Below the pieces are notes generated by a model that had not been told where the DNA came from, searched no databases, and saw only the letters and a list, made by a program, of their open reading frames with translations. From Cellulomonas sp. JZ18 (GTDB lineage: Bacteria > Actinomycetota > Actinomycetes > Actinomycetales > Cellulomonadaceae), in contig NZ_CP045245.1 of assembly GCF_009720485.1 (NCBI RefSeq), forward strand, positions 186,001 through 250,000: 64,000 nucleotides of DNA. The letters are read 5' to 3'. The position numbers and the translations under genes are program-made. How positions within the stretch are numbered: position 1 is the first letter of the stretch; each line of letters starts with the position of its first letter. Shown here one piece after another: positions 8,972-17,387 of this stretch.

Positions 8972-9101
8972 GCGGGCCCCCCTCCTCGCGGGGCGGGCCC
9001 GGTGCGCCGGGGGCCGACGCCGGTCCCGTCCGTCCTGCCATCGTCGCCCGGCGCGCGCGGCGGCGCCACGGGGGCACGCGACCGCCCCCGACGCGCCCTC
9101 G

Positions 9102-9121
9102 GCCCGGCACGCGTGCCGGGC
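9102..9121. terminator. Perfect 20-bp palindromic hairpin
   Basis: GCCCGGCACGCGTGCCGGGC is a perfect palindrome just downstream of the minus-strand gene ending at 9128. It is a likely terminator for that gene, separating it from the flavohemoglobin promoter. Confidence 0.6.
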
Positions 9122-9127
9122 TCCTGG

Positions 9128-9577
9128 TCAGGCCGGCCGGGGCGCGTCGGTGGTGTCGTCGTCGGGAGCCGTGCGTTCGAGGAGCGTGGCGAAGGGCCGC
9201 AGCGCGGCCAGGGCGACGGCGGCCGCGATCGCTGCACCGCCGCGGTGCTCGAAGAAGACCTGGAGCAGCGCGGTCAGCAGCACCCAGGCGAGGACGGTCT
9301 CGGTGACGGTCGCGCCGAGCGGGCCGGTGGCGCGCCCGGCCCGGCGGCCGAGGGGTTCGAGGAGGAGCCAGGTGACGACGGCGAACACCGGGTAGATCCA
9401 CAGCAGGTGCAGGAGGCGCCATCCTCCGCCGTCGGTACGCAGGCGCCCGACGTCGGGCAGCAGCGCGGTGAGGACGACGGCGATGAGGAGCGGCAGGGCC
9501 GCGAGCCACACGACGCCGAGAAGGTAGAGGACCTTGATCGGGATGTACCGCTTCTCGCGTCCCGGTTCGGGGCTCAT
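9128..9577 (-). CDS. Small four-helix membrane protein, function unknown
   Basis: 149 residues from ATG at 9577 (MSPEPGREKRYIPIKVLYLLG), with GGAGACACC just upstream. Four hydrophobic segments are visible: VLYLLGVVWLAALPLLIAVV, LLHLLWIYPVFAVVTWLLL, ETVLAWVLLTALLQVFF and AIAAAVALAALRPFATLL. The tail is acidic (DDDTTD). I do not recognise a family. It is on the same strand as the upstream MATE gene but is separated from it by about 200 bp containing a hairpin. Confidence 0.75.
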   Translation of the reverse strand: MSPEPGREKRYIPIKVLYLLGVVWLAALPLLIAVVLTALLPDVGRLRTDGGGWRLLHLLWIYPVFAVVTWLLLEPLGRRAGRATGPLGATVTETVLAWVLLTALLQVFFEHRGGAAIAAAVALAALRPFATLLERTAPDDDTTDAPRPA

Positions 9578-9654
9578 GGTGTCTCCTCGGCGTCCCCGAC
9601 GAGGACGGTGATCGTCCGCCTCCTTGCAGCGCTGCTGCAGCCCCCTGCAGACGT

Positions 9655-9709
9655 GTGCGCCCCCGGGTGCCGGCCGACGGTCGTCGACGGCTGCGGGCCG
9701 GGGGCGCAC
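9655..9709. terminator. Hairpin downstream of the MATE gene
   Basis: A 12-bp stem GTGCGCCCCCGG / CCGGGGGCGCAC with a 31-nt GC-rich loop. It lies about 70 bp past the MATE stop codon on the minus strand. The long loop makes it less certain than the other hairpins. Confidence 0.45.
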
Positions 9710-9780
9710 CTGACCCTGCCGGGGCCGTGGGGGCCGGTCAACGGGCGGTCCAGGCGGCGGATGCGCCGACGTGGCGGGCG

Positions 9781-11337
9781 TCAGCGGCAGGGACCGGCGG
9801 CCTCGCTGAGGGTCGGGAGGTCGTCGCGCACCGCGTGTGCCGTCGCGTCGGACGACTCGCCCGGGTCCTGCCCCGGCCGGCGGTCGTGGCCCGGGTGCGT
9901 CCCGACGGCCTCCACGTCCGGCACGACCGCGTCCATGACCGCCGAGCCCTCGTGCGGGCCGCCCTCCATGACGAGGACGTCGGGCGCCTCGCCGCCGAGC
10001 AGGACGGGCTCGGTCGCGAGCTGCCGGTGCGCCCGCAGGTACGCCGGGACGAGCAGCGCGACCGCGCCGAGCCACGCGAGCGGGTTCGCCCAGACGACGC
10101 CGGTGAAGCCGAACGACGCGCCGAGCACGATCGCGGCGCCGACGCGCATGACGAGCTCGATGACGCCCGTGACGGTCGGGACGCCCGTGTGCCCGAGGCC
10201 CTGCAGGGCCCCGCGCAGGACGAAGAGCACGCCGAGGATCGCGTACAGCGCGCCGTTGACGTGCAGGAAGTGCGCGGCCATCGAGACGACGCGCTCCTCG
10301 CCGGGGCCGACGAACAGCGCGACGATCTGCGCCCCGCCTGTGACGAGGACCGCGCCGAGCAGCACCGACCCGACCACCGACATCCACACGCCCTGGACCA
10401 CGCCTGTGCGGATGCGGTCGGGGCGGCCGGCGCCGTGGTTCTGCGCGACGAACGTCGAGACCGCGAGCCCGAGCGACTGCAGCAGCGCGACCGCGAGGCC
10501 GTCGACGCGCGCGGCCGTCGTGTACGCGGCGACGGCGTCGGGGCCGAGCTCGTTGAGGCGCACCTGCACCGCGAGCGTGCCGATCGCGATGACCGACATC
10601 TGGAAGCCCATCGGCACGCCGATGCGCAGGTGGCGGGCGAGGTCCTCGCGGGTCACGCGCCAGTCGTCGCGGTGCACGTGCAGCACGGGCACGCGCTTGA
10701 CCACGTACGCGAGGCACAGCGCGACGGACACGCCCTGGCTGACGACCGTCGCGAGGGCCGCACCGCCGACGCCCATGCCGAGCACCGGGACGAGCCCGAG
10801 CACCAGCACGATGTTGAGCAGGCAGCTGATGGTGAGGAACACCAGCGGCGTCCGGGAGTCGCCGATGGCGCGGATGATCGCCGAGAGGTAGTTGAAGAAC
10901 ATCAGCGTGCTGCCGCCGAGGAACGTGACGACCGTGAAGGTCGTGGCGTCCTCGAGGAGGTTCTCCGGGGTCTGCAGCAGGCGCAGCGCGGGCTCGGCGA
11001 CGAAGGGCGCGCCGACCGTCAGCGCGAGGCTGCCGACGGCGGACAGGACCGTGCCCGCCGCGACCGAGCGGCGCACGCCCGCGGCGTCGCCGGCGCCGAA
11101 CGCCTGCGCCGTCGGGATCGCGAAACCGCTCGTCATGCCCCAGGTGAAGCCGAGCAGCAGGAACGTCAGGGCGCCCGTCGCGCCGACGGCGGCGAGCGCG
11201 TCGACGCCGAGGACGCGGCCGACGACCATCGCGTCGGCGACGTGGTAGAGCTGCTGGACGACGTTGCCGATCAGCAGGGGGACGGCGAACAGGAGGATGA
11301 CGCGCCAGGGACGGCCGGCGGTCAGGACCTTGGGCAT
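9781..11337 (-). CDS. MATE-family efflux transporter with extended C-terminus
   Basis: 518 residues from ATG at 11337 (MPKVLTAGRPWRVILLFAVPLLIGNVVQQLYHVADAMVV..., shown here only as its start MPKVLTAGRP). Two homologous halves of six helices each carry typical MATE features, including the YHVADAMVVGRVLG segment in helix 1-2 and PMGFQMSVIAIG in the second half. MATE transporters export cationic drugs in exchange for Na+ or H+. The last 80 residues after PAYLRAHRQ are polar and Gly/Asp/His-rich, beyond the usual 440-460 residue core. A palindrome lies upstream at 11421-11432. Confidence 0.9.
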   Translation of the reverse strand: MPKVLTAGRPWRVILLFAVPLLIGNVVQQLYHVADAMVVGRVLGVDALAAVGATGALTFLLLGFTWGMTSGFAIPTAQAFGAGDAAGVRRSVAAGTVLSAVGSLALTVGAPFVAEPALRLLQTPENLLEDATTFTVVTFLGGSTLMFFNYLSAIIRAIGDSRTPLVFLTISCLLNIVLVLGLVPVLGMGVGGAALATVVSQGVSVALCLAYVVKRVPVLHVHRDDWRVTREDLARHLRIGVPMGFQMSVIAIGTLAVQVRLNELGPDAVAAYTTAARVDGLAVALLQSLGLAVSTFVAQNHGAGRPDRIRTGVVQGVWMSVVGSVLLGAVLVTGGAQIVALFVGPGEERVVSMAAHFLHVNGALYAILGVLFVLRGALQGLGHTGVPTVTGVIELVMRVGAAIVLGASFGFTGVVWANPLAWLGAVALLVPAYLRAHRQLATEPVLLGGEAPDVLVMEGGPHEGSAVMDAVVPDVEAVGTHPGHDRRPGQDPGESSDATAHAVRDDLPTLSEAAGPCR

Positions 11338-11645
11338 GACAGGGGACTCCGGAATCGGAGGAGTGACGGGTGGGGGCGTGCGCCCGGGCGTTCTCGCGCC
11401 GGTCGCTGTCGCTCCTCGATCGTATCGATACGACCGGCGCTCGTCGTTAGCCCTTTCCGGTACCCGGAGGTGTCCGCTCGGTCACATCGCGCGACGACGG
11501 GCAAGCGATTCCCATCGTGCGGCAAGGGGCGCGGCAAGCCGTGGGCGATGCCCGGGCAAAGACGTGGGCGCGGGCCCTGCGGACGCCCTAGCGTGCGGTC
11601 GGTGAGCGTCGTCCTGCTGCCCGAGCGGTCCTGCGGCGGTCAGCG
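11338..11645. promoter_or_regulatory. Divergent intergenic region with 12-bp palindrome
   Basis: A 308-bp gap between the MATE gene (minus) and the phosphotransferase (plus). CGTATCGATACG at 11421-11432 is a perfect palindrome in a locally AT-richer patch and is a plausible operator for the MATE promoter. On the plus strand, TAGCGT (11589-11594) could be a -10. It would place the transcript start near GTG 11602, which opens a 15-codon frame ending in a GTGA overlap with the next gene. Confidence 0.45.
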
Positions 11646-12539
11646 GTGACCGCCCCGGCCGACGAGGTGCCGATCTCCGCCGACGTCGTCACCGCCCTGC
11701 TCGCCGAGCAGCACCCGGACCTGGCCGCGCTGCCCGTCGGGCGGCGCCACTCCGGGTGGGACATGGCGATGTACCGGCTCGGCGACGACCTGGCCGTGCG
11801 GCTGCCGCGGCGCGCGGCGTCCGTCGGCTCGCTCGAGGCGGAGCTGCGCTGGGTGCCCGAGCTGAGCCGCGGGTGGACGTTCCCGACGCAGCGCGTGGTG
11901 CGCGTGGGCGTGCCGGGTGCGGTGTACCCGTGGCCGTGGGCGGTCGTCACGTGGCTGCCGGGCGTGCCGGCGTCGGAGCGACCCCTGGGCGTCGAGGCCG
12001 GACCCGCGCTCGGCCGCGCGCTCGCGGAGATCCACGTGCCGGTGCCGGCGGGCGTGGAGCCGCCGTTGAACCGCGAGCAGTCGGTGGCGCTCGCCGAGCG
12101 CGGCCCCGGGCTCGCCTCCGCGCTGGACCTCGTCGCCGCGTCCGCCGCGGAGCGCGGCGTGCGGCTCGACCGGGCCGTGGCCGACGCGATCTGGGCCGAG
12201 GCGCTCGCCGCACCCGTCGACCTGCCGCGGACCTGGATCCACGCCGACCTGCACCCGTACAACCTGCTCAGCGACGACGGGCGGCTCGGCGGCATCATCG
12301 ACTGGGCCGACGTCGCCGGGGGCGATCCCGCGACCGACCTCGGGTTCCTCTGGCTGTCGCTGCCGCCGGACGGGCTGGCGGCGGCGGTCGAGGCGTACGG
12401 GGGCGTGTCGGCGGCGACGCTCGCCCGGGCGCGCGGCGTCGCGCTCGCGCTGGCCGCCGGGTGGGCGGTGTGGGAGGGCGAGGAGCTGACGATCGCGACC
12501 GGGTGGCGCGCGATGGTCGCGCTGGGGGTCGTGCGCTGA
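11646..12539 (+). CDS. Aminoglycoside phosphotransferase-like kinase
   Basis: 297 residues from GTG at 11646. The APH-fold kinase motifs are present: the Brenner-type catalytic loop WIHADLHPYNLL and the DFG-equivalent GIIDWADVAGGDPATDLGF. A short P-loop region and the LAVRLPRR lysine-bearing strand lie near the N-terminus. These kinases phosphorylate aminoglycosides, macrolides or small metabolites; the substrate cannot be read from sequence, and a metabolic role is as likely as resistance. There is no ribosome site at this start. A 15-codon frame (VSVVLLPERSCGGQR) ends in a GTGA overlap with it, so translation may be coupled. Confidence 0.85.
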   Translation: MTAPADEVPISADVVTALLAEQHPDLAALPVGRRHSGWDMAMYRLGDDLAVRLPRRAASVGSLEAELRWVPELSRGWTFPTQRVVRVGVPGAVYPWPWAVVTWLPGVPASERPLGVEAGPALGRALAEIHVPVPAGVEPPLNREQSVALAERGPGLASALDLVAASAAERGVRLDRAVADAIWAEALAAPVDLPRTWIHADLHPYNLLSDDGRLGGIIDWADVAGGDPATDLGFLWLSLPPDGLAAAVEAYGGVSAATLARARGVALALAAGWAVWEGEELTIATGWRAMVALGVVR

Positions 12540-12628
12540 GGGCGCTGGTCGGCGTGCGCGGACGCGCTGCGCGTCGTGCGCGGACGCGTTGGTGCGTGGT
12601 GTGCGGGCTGGCTCGCCGCACCCGTGCG

Positions 12629-12841
12629 TCAGAGTCCCGCGCCTCCGCTGCCGCCGGCGCTGCCCGTCTGCGCGCTCTGCATGCCGTTCGCCGTGATCGG
12701 CGGGTTTGGCAGGCCGTCGCCCTCGTCGTACGGCTGGTTCTGCGGGGCGGTGCCGCGCACGGGGTCGGGTGCGGTGGTGGCGTCGTCGCCGGGCTGCTCG
12801 CCGGGCAGGGCGGTCGGCGGGGTGGTGGTCGGGTCGGACAT
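12629..12841 (-). CDS. Small acidic, disordered protein
   Basis: 70 residues from ATG at 12841 (MSDPTTTPPTALPGEQPGDD), with a clear AGGAGG about 7 nt upstream, which is the main evidence that it is real. It is Pro/Gly/Asp-rich with no hydrophobic segment and ends GGSGGAGL. No family recognised. It is convergent with the phosphotransferase gene and divergent from the RidA gene. Confidence 0.6.
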   Translation of the reverse strand: MSDPTTTPPTALPGEQPGDDATTAPDPVRGTAPQNQPYDEGDGLPNPPITANGMQSAQTGSAGGSGGAGL

Positions 12842-12994
12842 CGTCGGCCTCCTGACGTCGGTCGGTCATGTCTACCAGCGGGGACCGACGACGGCTCGTC
12901 GGGCTGCCGCCGTCCGCACCGCCGTCCACACCGCCGCCCGCGTCGTCGGCCCCGCGTGCCACGCTGCTCCCGACCCACCTGCGAGAGGACCTCG

Positions 12995-13411
12995 ATGACC
13001 GCCGTCCGCCTCATCCGCTCCGGCACCCTGTCCGACGTCGCCGAGTACGCGTACGCCGCGACGGCGCCCGCCGACGCCCGGTTCGTCTTCCTCGCCGGCG
13101 CGTGCCCGCTCGACGACGACGGCCGCACCGTCGGCGTCGGCGACCACGCCGCGCAGGCGGCCCAGTGCGTCCGCAATCTCCTCGTCGCCCTGCGCGACGC
13201 CGGCGCCGGGCTCCAGGACGTCATCAGCACGCGCGTCCTCGTCGCGACGACGCGCCAGGCCGACCTCGTCACCGCGTGGGAGGTGGTGCGCGAGGCGTTC
13301 GGCGACCACGACGTGCCGAGCACGCTGCTGGGCGTGACGGTGCTCGGGTACGACGACCAGCTCGTCGAGCTGGAGGCGGTCGCGGCGGTGCGGGACGGGT
13401 CGGACGCGTGA
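12995..13411 (+). CDS. RidA/YjgF family protein
   Basis: 138 residues from ATG at 12995, with GAGAGGAC upstream. It has the RidA fold signature: FVFLAGACPLDDDG, QAAQCVRNLLVALRDAGAGLQDVISTRVLV and a C-terminal ELEAVAAV strand. RidA proteins hydrolyse reactive enamine/imine intermediates from PLP enzymes. The Arg in ISTRVLV fits the usual binding position for the substrate carboxylate. The next gene starts within its stop codon (GTGA overlap), so the two are coupled. Confidence 0.88.
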   Translation: MTAVRLIRSGTLSDVAEYAYAATAPADARFVFLAGACPLDDDGRTVGVGDHAAQAAQCVRNLLVALRDAGAGLQDVISTRVLVATTRQADLVTAWEVVREAFGDHDVPSTLLGVTVLGYDDQLVELEAVAAVRDGSDA

Positions 13412-14346
13412 GCGGCCCGGACGACGTGCGCGTCGACCGAGTCCGCGGGGTGCTCGCCGGGCAGGCCTGCGGCGACGCGCTCGGGGCGGGGTACGAGTTC
13501 GGACCGCCGCTCGGGGACGACGTGCCGGTCGGGATGGTCGGTGGCGGCGTGTTCGCGTGGGAGCCGGGGGAGTGGACCGACGACACGCAGATGTCGACCG
13601 TGCTGGTCGCCGTGGGGCTCGCCGCGGCGGAGGGCGGGTCAGACCTGCTCGCGTCCCTCGACGACGTCACCGCCGGCTGGGCGGCGTGGGCCCGGACGGC
13701 CGCCGACGTGGGCGCGCAGACGCGGTCGGTGCTGACGACGGCGGCGTCGACGTCGGCCGCGGACGTGGCGGCCGCCGCGCGTGCGCACCTGGCCGCGACC
13801 GGGCGGGCCGGTGGCAACGGGTCGTTGATGCGGACGGCGCCGGTGGCACTGGCGTACCTGTCCGACCCGGTGCGTCGCGCGGAGGCGGCGCGCGTCGTCA
13901 GCGACCTGACGCACCCCGACCCGATCGCCGGGGACGCGTGCGTGCTGTGGTGCGACGCGATCGCACGGGCGGTGTCGACGGGCGTCGCGGACGTGCGCGC
14001 CGGGCTCCCGCTCCTGCCCGCGGAGCGGCGCGGGCAGTGGCAGACGTGGATCGACGAGGCGGAGGCGGCGCCGCCGGTCGCGTTCCACCGCGACAACGGG
14101 TGGGTCGTGTCGGCGTTCCGGGCGGCGTGGTCGGCGGTCGTGCGCGGGCGGGACCTGCCGTCGGTGCTGGACGTCGCCGTGCGCGGCGGGAGCGACACCG
14201 ACACCGTCGCGGCGATCGCGGGTGCGCTCGCGGGGGCCGTGCACGGGTGGTCGGGGGTGCCGCAGGAGTGGCGGGACGTGGTGCACGGGTGGCCGGGGTG
14301 GACGGTGGCGGAGCTCGCGGAGCGGGGGGTGGCGCTGGCGCGGTGA
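13408..14346 (+). CDS. ADP-ribosylglycohydrolase family protein
   Basis: 312 residues from GTG at 13408, overlapping the RidA stop. The family's metal-binding motifs are visible: GQACGDALGAGYE near the N-terminus, WTDDTQMS (TDDT), GNGSLMRTAPVAL, and the C-terminal GGSDTDTVAAIAGALAGA. Members remove ADP-ribose from proteins or small substrates using two Mg2+ ions (DraG/ARH type). Coupling to RidA suggests metabolite or nucleotide repair, but this is inference. Length is normal for the family. Confidence 0.9.
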   Translation: MSGPDDVRVDRVRGVLAGQACGDALGAGYEFGPPLGDDVPVGMVGGGVFAWEPGEWTDDTQMSTVLVAVGLAAAEGGSDLLASLDDVTAGWAAWARTAADVGAQTRSVLTTAASTSAADVAAAARAHLAATGRAGGNGSLMRTAPVALAYLSDPVRRAEAARVVSDLTHPDPIAGDACVLWCDAIARAVSTGVADVRAGLPLLPAERRGQWQTWIDEAEAAPPVAFHRDNGWVVSAFRAAWSAVVRGRDLPSVLDVAVRGGSDTDTVAAIAGALAGAVHGWSGVPQEWRDVVHGWPGWTVAELAERGVALAR

Positions 14347-14491
14347 GGCGGCACGCGTAGTGGTCGCTGCGTCCCCGGGGGTGCGCACCGACCCGTCGTG
14401 GGTGGTGCCGCGCCGACGCGCGGACGGCGACACCCGTGGTCAGGGGCGGGACAACGGCCGGACGGCTCGGCAGCGGCGCTACCCTCTGGCC

Positions 14492-15052
14492 GTGGGCACC
14501 GTTCGCGAGTACGGGTTCCGGGAGTACTCCGACGACCTGACGCCGGGGAACGACGGCCGGAGCAACCTGCTGTTCCGCGACGGCCAGCTGTCCGGCCACG
14601 CCGAGTTCCAGTCCGTGAGCACCGTCACGTCGGATGGCGGGGACGTGTCGGACTCGGACGACGAGCACGACACCGACACGGTCGGGACGATCGGGAAGAT
14701 CGTCGTCGGGGTCGGCGTCGGGGCGCTGGCCGCGTACGGCGCCGTCGAGCTCGGTCGGCGGATCGTGGGCGCAATCCGTGCACGACGAGGCGACGCCGGC
14801 CACCCCTCCGCTGCGGACGCGCCGGCCGAGACCGCGCACGCATCGGCCGAGGCCGAGGATGCGCCCCTCCCGGACGAGGTGAGCCAGCCGGACGAGGCCG
14901 ACGCGCTCGTCCAGGAGGTCCAGACGCTCTGCGACGAGGCCACCTCGGGCATGAAGGCGTACCAGGCGCGCATGCGCCCGCAGGCCGACGTCGAGCAGGA
15001 CGAGGAGCCGGTGCGTTCGGAGACGCGCGGCGAGCGGCGCAGGGAGCGCTGA
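14492..15052 (+). CDS. Single-pass membrane protein of unknown function
   Basis: 186 residues, most likely from GTG at 14492 (VGTVREYGFREYSDD). A polar N-terminal part (GNDGRSNLLFRDGQLSGHAEF) and an acidic stretch (DGGDVSDSDDEHDTDT) precede one membrane segment (IGKIVVGVGVGALAAYGAVELG). A charged tail follows, rich in Ala/Glu/Asp. The reading frame extends further upstream, but there the composition is that of the preceding gene's other frame. I do not recognise the family. Its stop codon lies inside a 23-bp tandem duplication. Confidence 0.65.
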   Translation: MGTVREYGFREYSDDLTPGNDGRSNLLFRDGQLSGHAEFQSVSTVTSDGGDVSDSDDEHDTDTVGTIGKIVVGVGVGALAAYGAVELGRRIVGAIRARRGDAGHPSAADAPAETAHASAEAEDAPLPDEVSQPDEADALVQEVQTLCDEATSGMKAYQARMRPQADVEQDEEPVRSETRGERRRER

Positions 15053-15093
15053 GGACCGGACGGCGCGTGAGCTGAGGACCGGACGGCGCGTGA
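15048..15093. repeat. 23-bp perfect tandem duplication over a stop codon
   Basis: The same 23 bases, GCTGAGGACC...GCGTGA, occur at 15048-15070 and directly again at 15071-15093. The unit contains the TGA stop of the upstream gene, so the duplication adds only 3' untranslated sequence. Confidence 0.85.
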
Positions 15094-15283
15094 CGGGAGC
15101 CGGACTGGCGACGTGACTCCGCCTCGTCACGTGCTGCACGCGGGTCGGAGGATGAGGGGGCGAGGAGAGACCTCACACGACGCCGACTGACCCACGTGGC
15201 CGCACACGCGCCGTTGACGGGCGGGGGTGCCGTCGCGCGGGCTGAGTGGTCCGGGCGCTGAGGTCGATGCGCAAGTCAGGAGG

Positions 15284-16630
15284 ATGAACCCGCGGCGGAC
15301 GCGCGTCCGGGTGGCGCGGGTCGCGACGCCTCAGCGGGCCGGTGCGCGGTGCCGATCGTGGGTCGTGAGCATCCCCGGGGACGACCTGCCGCGAGCGGCG
15401 GGCGGCTGGGCTCCGCGGCCGCTGCTCGACGAGCGCACGGGCCGACCGGTGCGGGGGACGAGGTCGCGGGCGTACGACTACTGGCCCGTGGCGACGCCGG
15501 TGCCGGTCGTGCCCGTCGCACCTGCGCGCCGCGGCGTCGTGCGGCGGCTCGCCGTGATCGCCGTCGTGGCGGCGGTGTGCGCCTGGACGGCCGTCAGCGT
15601 CCTGCCGCCCGCGCTCCAGCACGTCGACGCGGCGTGGCTCGACCGGCTCGTCGTCGGTCGCGTCCCCGAGCCGACGCCGGAGGTGGCCGCGCTCGCGGAC
15701 GAGATGTTCCTGACGCAGGAGGGGCGTGAGCTGCTGTACCGGGCGCGGCCGCAGCTGCTCGGCGCAGCGGAGTTCGCCGGGCACTGCGGCGCGGGCGTCC
15801 GGGCGGTGCGGGCCGAGGGCGCGGTCGGGTGCTACCGGCCGGCGTCGGGCACGGACGTCAGCGGCGGGTCGATCGTCGTCTACGTCCCCGCGGACGCGCG
15901 ACTGCACGGGTTCGTCGTCGAGACCACCGCGCACGAGCTGCTGCACGCCGCCTGGGACGAGCTCACCCCGACCGAGCGCGGCGAGGCCGCCGAGCTGCTG
16001 CGGGACGTCGTCGCCGGCATCGACCCCGCGGACCCGATCCACGCGCAGATCGCCGGGTCCGTCGGCGGGTACGAGGGGAACCGGCCGACGGAGCACTTCG
16101 CGTACGTCGGCTCGCAAGTGTGGCGCGAGGGCGGGCTGCACCCGCGGCTGGAGGCGCTGTACGGGCGGTACGTCGCGCACCGGGCGGCGCTCGTCGAGGT
16201 GAGCACGGCGTTCCAGGGGCGGCTCGATCGGCTCGCCGCCGACGCGGACGCCGCGGTGTCCGCCCTGAGCGCGCGACGGAACGAGCACGCGCAGGCGCGG
16301 GCGCAGCTCGCCGCGGACGTCGCGACGCTCGACGGGTACCGGTCGATGCTCGAGCAGGAGGAGACGCGGTACGCGGCGATGCCGCCGGGGGAGCAGGCGC
16401 GGTCGCGGCTGGGGTGGACCTGGCGGGACGGGACGCGGCTGCCCATGGCCGCGGCGTCGACGACGCTGGGTGCGGCGCGGGGGCTGCTGGTGCGGGACGA
16501 GGCGGAGATGGCCGTGCGGGCGGAGGCGCTGCGGGTGGCGGGGGAGGAGCTCGCCGCCGAGGAGGCGCGGGTGGAGGCGCTCGTGGCCGACGTGGAGGAG
16601 GTGCTGGGGCAGCTGGACCCGGGGACGTGA
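15284..16630 (+). CDS. Membrane-anchored HExxH metallopeptidase-like protein with coiled coil
   Basis: From ATG 15284 the product has 448 residues. An alternative GTG at 15365 also fits, and GTG 15227 is possible. One membrane segment (VIAVVAAVCAWTAVSVLPP, about residues 90-110) follows a basic N-terminus. The outer domain has TTAHELLHAAW with HELLH at 217-221, and a later NRPTEHFAY that could supply the third, Glu zinc ligand of a gluzincin. The C-terminal 130 residues are a long Ala/Glu/Arg coiled coil (RLDRLAADADAAVSALSARR and beyond). Substrate unknown. AGGAGG abuts ATG 15284, too close for an ideal ribosome site, so the start is uncertain. Confidence 0.75.
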   Translation: MNPRRTRVRVARVATPQRAGARCRSWVVSIPGDDLPRAAGGWAPRPLLDERTGRPVRGTRSRAYDYWPVATPVPVVPVAPARRGVVRRLAVIAVVAAVCAWTAVSVLPPALQHVDAAWLDRLVVGRVPEPTPEVAALADEMFLTQEGRELLYRARPQLLGAAEFAGHCGAGVRAVRAEGAVGCYRPASGTDVSGGSIVVYVPADARLHGFVVETTAHELLHAAWDELTPTERGEAAELLRDVVAGIDPADPIHAQIAGSVGGYEGNRPTEHFAYVGSQVWREGGLHPRLEALYGRYVAHRAALVEVSTAFQGRLDRLAADADAAVSALSARRNEHAQARAQLAADVATLDGYRSMLEQEETRYAAMPPGEQARSRLGWTWRDGTRLPMAAASTTLGAARGLLVRDEAEMAVRAEALRVAGEELAAEEARVEALVADVEEVLGQLDPGT

Positions 16631-16764
16631 CGGCGCGGTGCGTCGGTCAGCCGTCCCAGTGCCAGCCGTCGTCCGGTCGGTGTAGCCGTTAAGGACCAGG
16701 GCGGGCAGGGGGAGGCGGTGGAAGTCGGGAGAAACAACGCCGTGGGATCACGTCAGGGTGCGCC

Positions 16765-17322
16765 TCAACGGGGGATGGGCGCGTCGCTCCCATACGCGAA
16801 CACGTGGGCGCTCAGCACGTCGACCTCGCGGCGAGGGTCGCCGAAGAACGCCGCAAGCCTGTGCGTGACCCGGGCGAACGGTCGCTCGCGTGCCTGACCT
16901 GCCTCGTTCCAGTTCGCGGCCGGCACGACCAGGAACAAGTGCTGCGCGTCCTGGGCGATGTGGACCTTCCAGAAGTCCTTCAGGTCGTGGTTGTTCGCGG
17001 TCGTGCCACCGCGTTCGACCTCAGCGATGATCCCTCGGCCCTGCGCGAGCGGAAACACGAAGTCTGGGCGGGCGCGCGTCACGAACCCGTCCTGCGGCGT
17101 CAGCACGACCTCCTCGTCGAACCCGATCTCGCGCACGAGCTCGCTGACGACGGCCTGCACCGCTGAGCTCGACGCGCGGTGCACGTGCACCCGGTCGATC
17201 GCGTCGCGCCGTTCCTCCAGGTGCCTCCGGAGTCTCTGAGCCAGCTCGTCCACGACGCCCATCTCGTCCGCCTCGGACCCCGTCAGCGCGCTGCGCACAA
17301 AGCGCGCGTGGCGGTCGGGCAT
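16765..17322 (-). CDS. Restriction-endonuclease-like protein (probable PD-(D/E)xK fold)
   Basis: 185 residues from ATG at 17322. A core of ARPDFVFPLAQGRGIIAEVERGG gives the strand-Asp (D87) and strand-Glu (E101) spacing of restriction-like nucleases. The third position is EVE rather than the usual ExK. K115 or K119 in LKDFWKVHI might supply the lysine. The later LFLVVPAANW strand also fits the fold. It is the third gene of a codirectional set with an HNH nuclease and a helicase-nuclease fusion. A nuclease role in defence or DNA processing is inference. Confidence 0.65.
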   Translation of the reverse strand: MPDRHARFVRSALTGSEADEMGVVDELAQRLRRHLEERRDAIDRVHVHRASSSAVQAVVSELVREIGFDEEVVLTPQDGFVTRARPDFVFPLAQGRGIIAEVERGGTTANNHDLKDFWKVHIAQDAQHLFLVVPAANWNEAGQARERPFARVTHRLAAFFGDPRREVDVLSAHVFAYGSDAPIPR

Positions 17323-17387
17323 GCACCCGAGCTTCCGTGGAAGCAGACGGAGAAGCTAGCTCCGATCGGGCGAAGTCGAGCACGTGA

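Noticed and set aside
7562..10891. 1109-codon plus-strand frame across the flavohemoglobin and MATE genes
   Set aside because: It crosses two clear minus-strand genes and a repeat block and shows no protein-like pattern.
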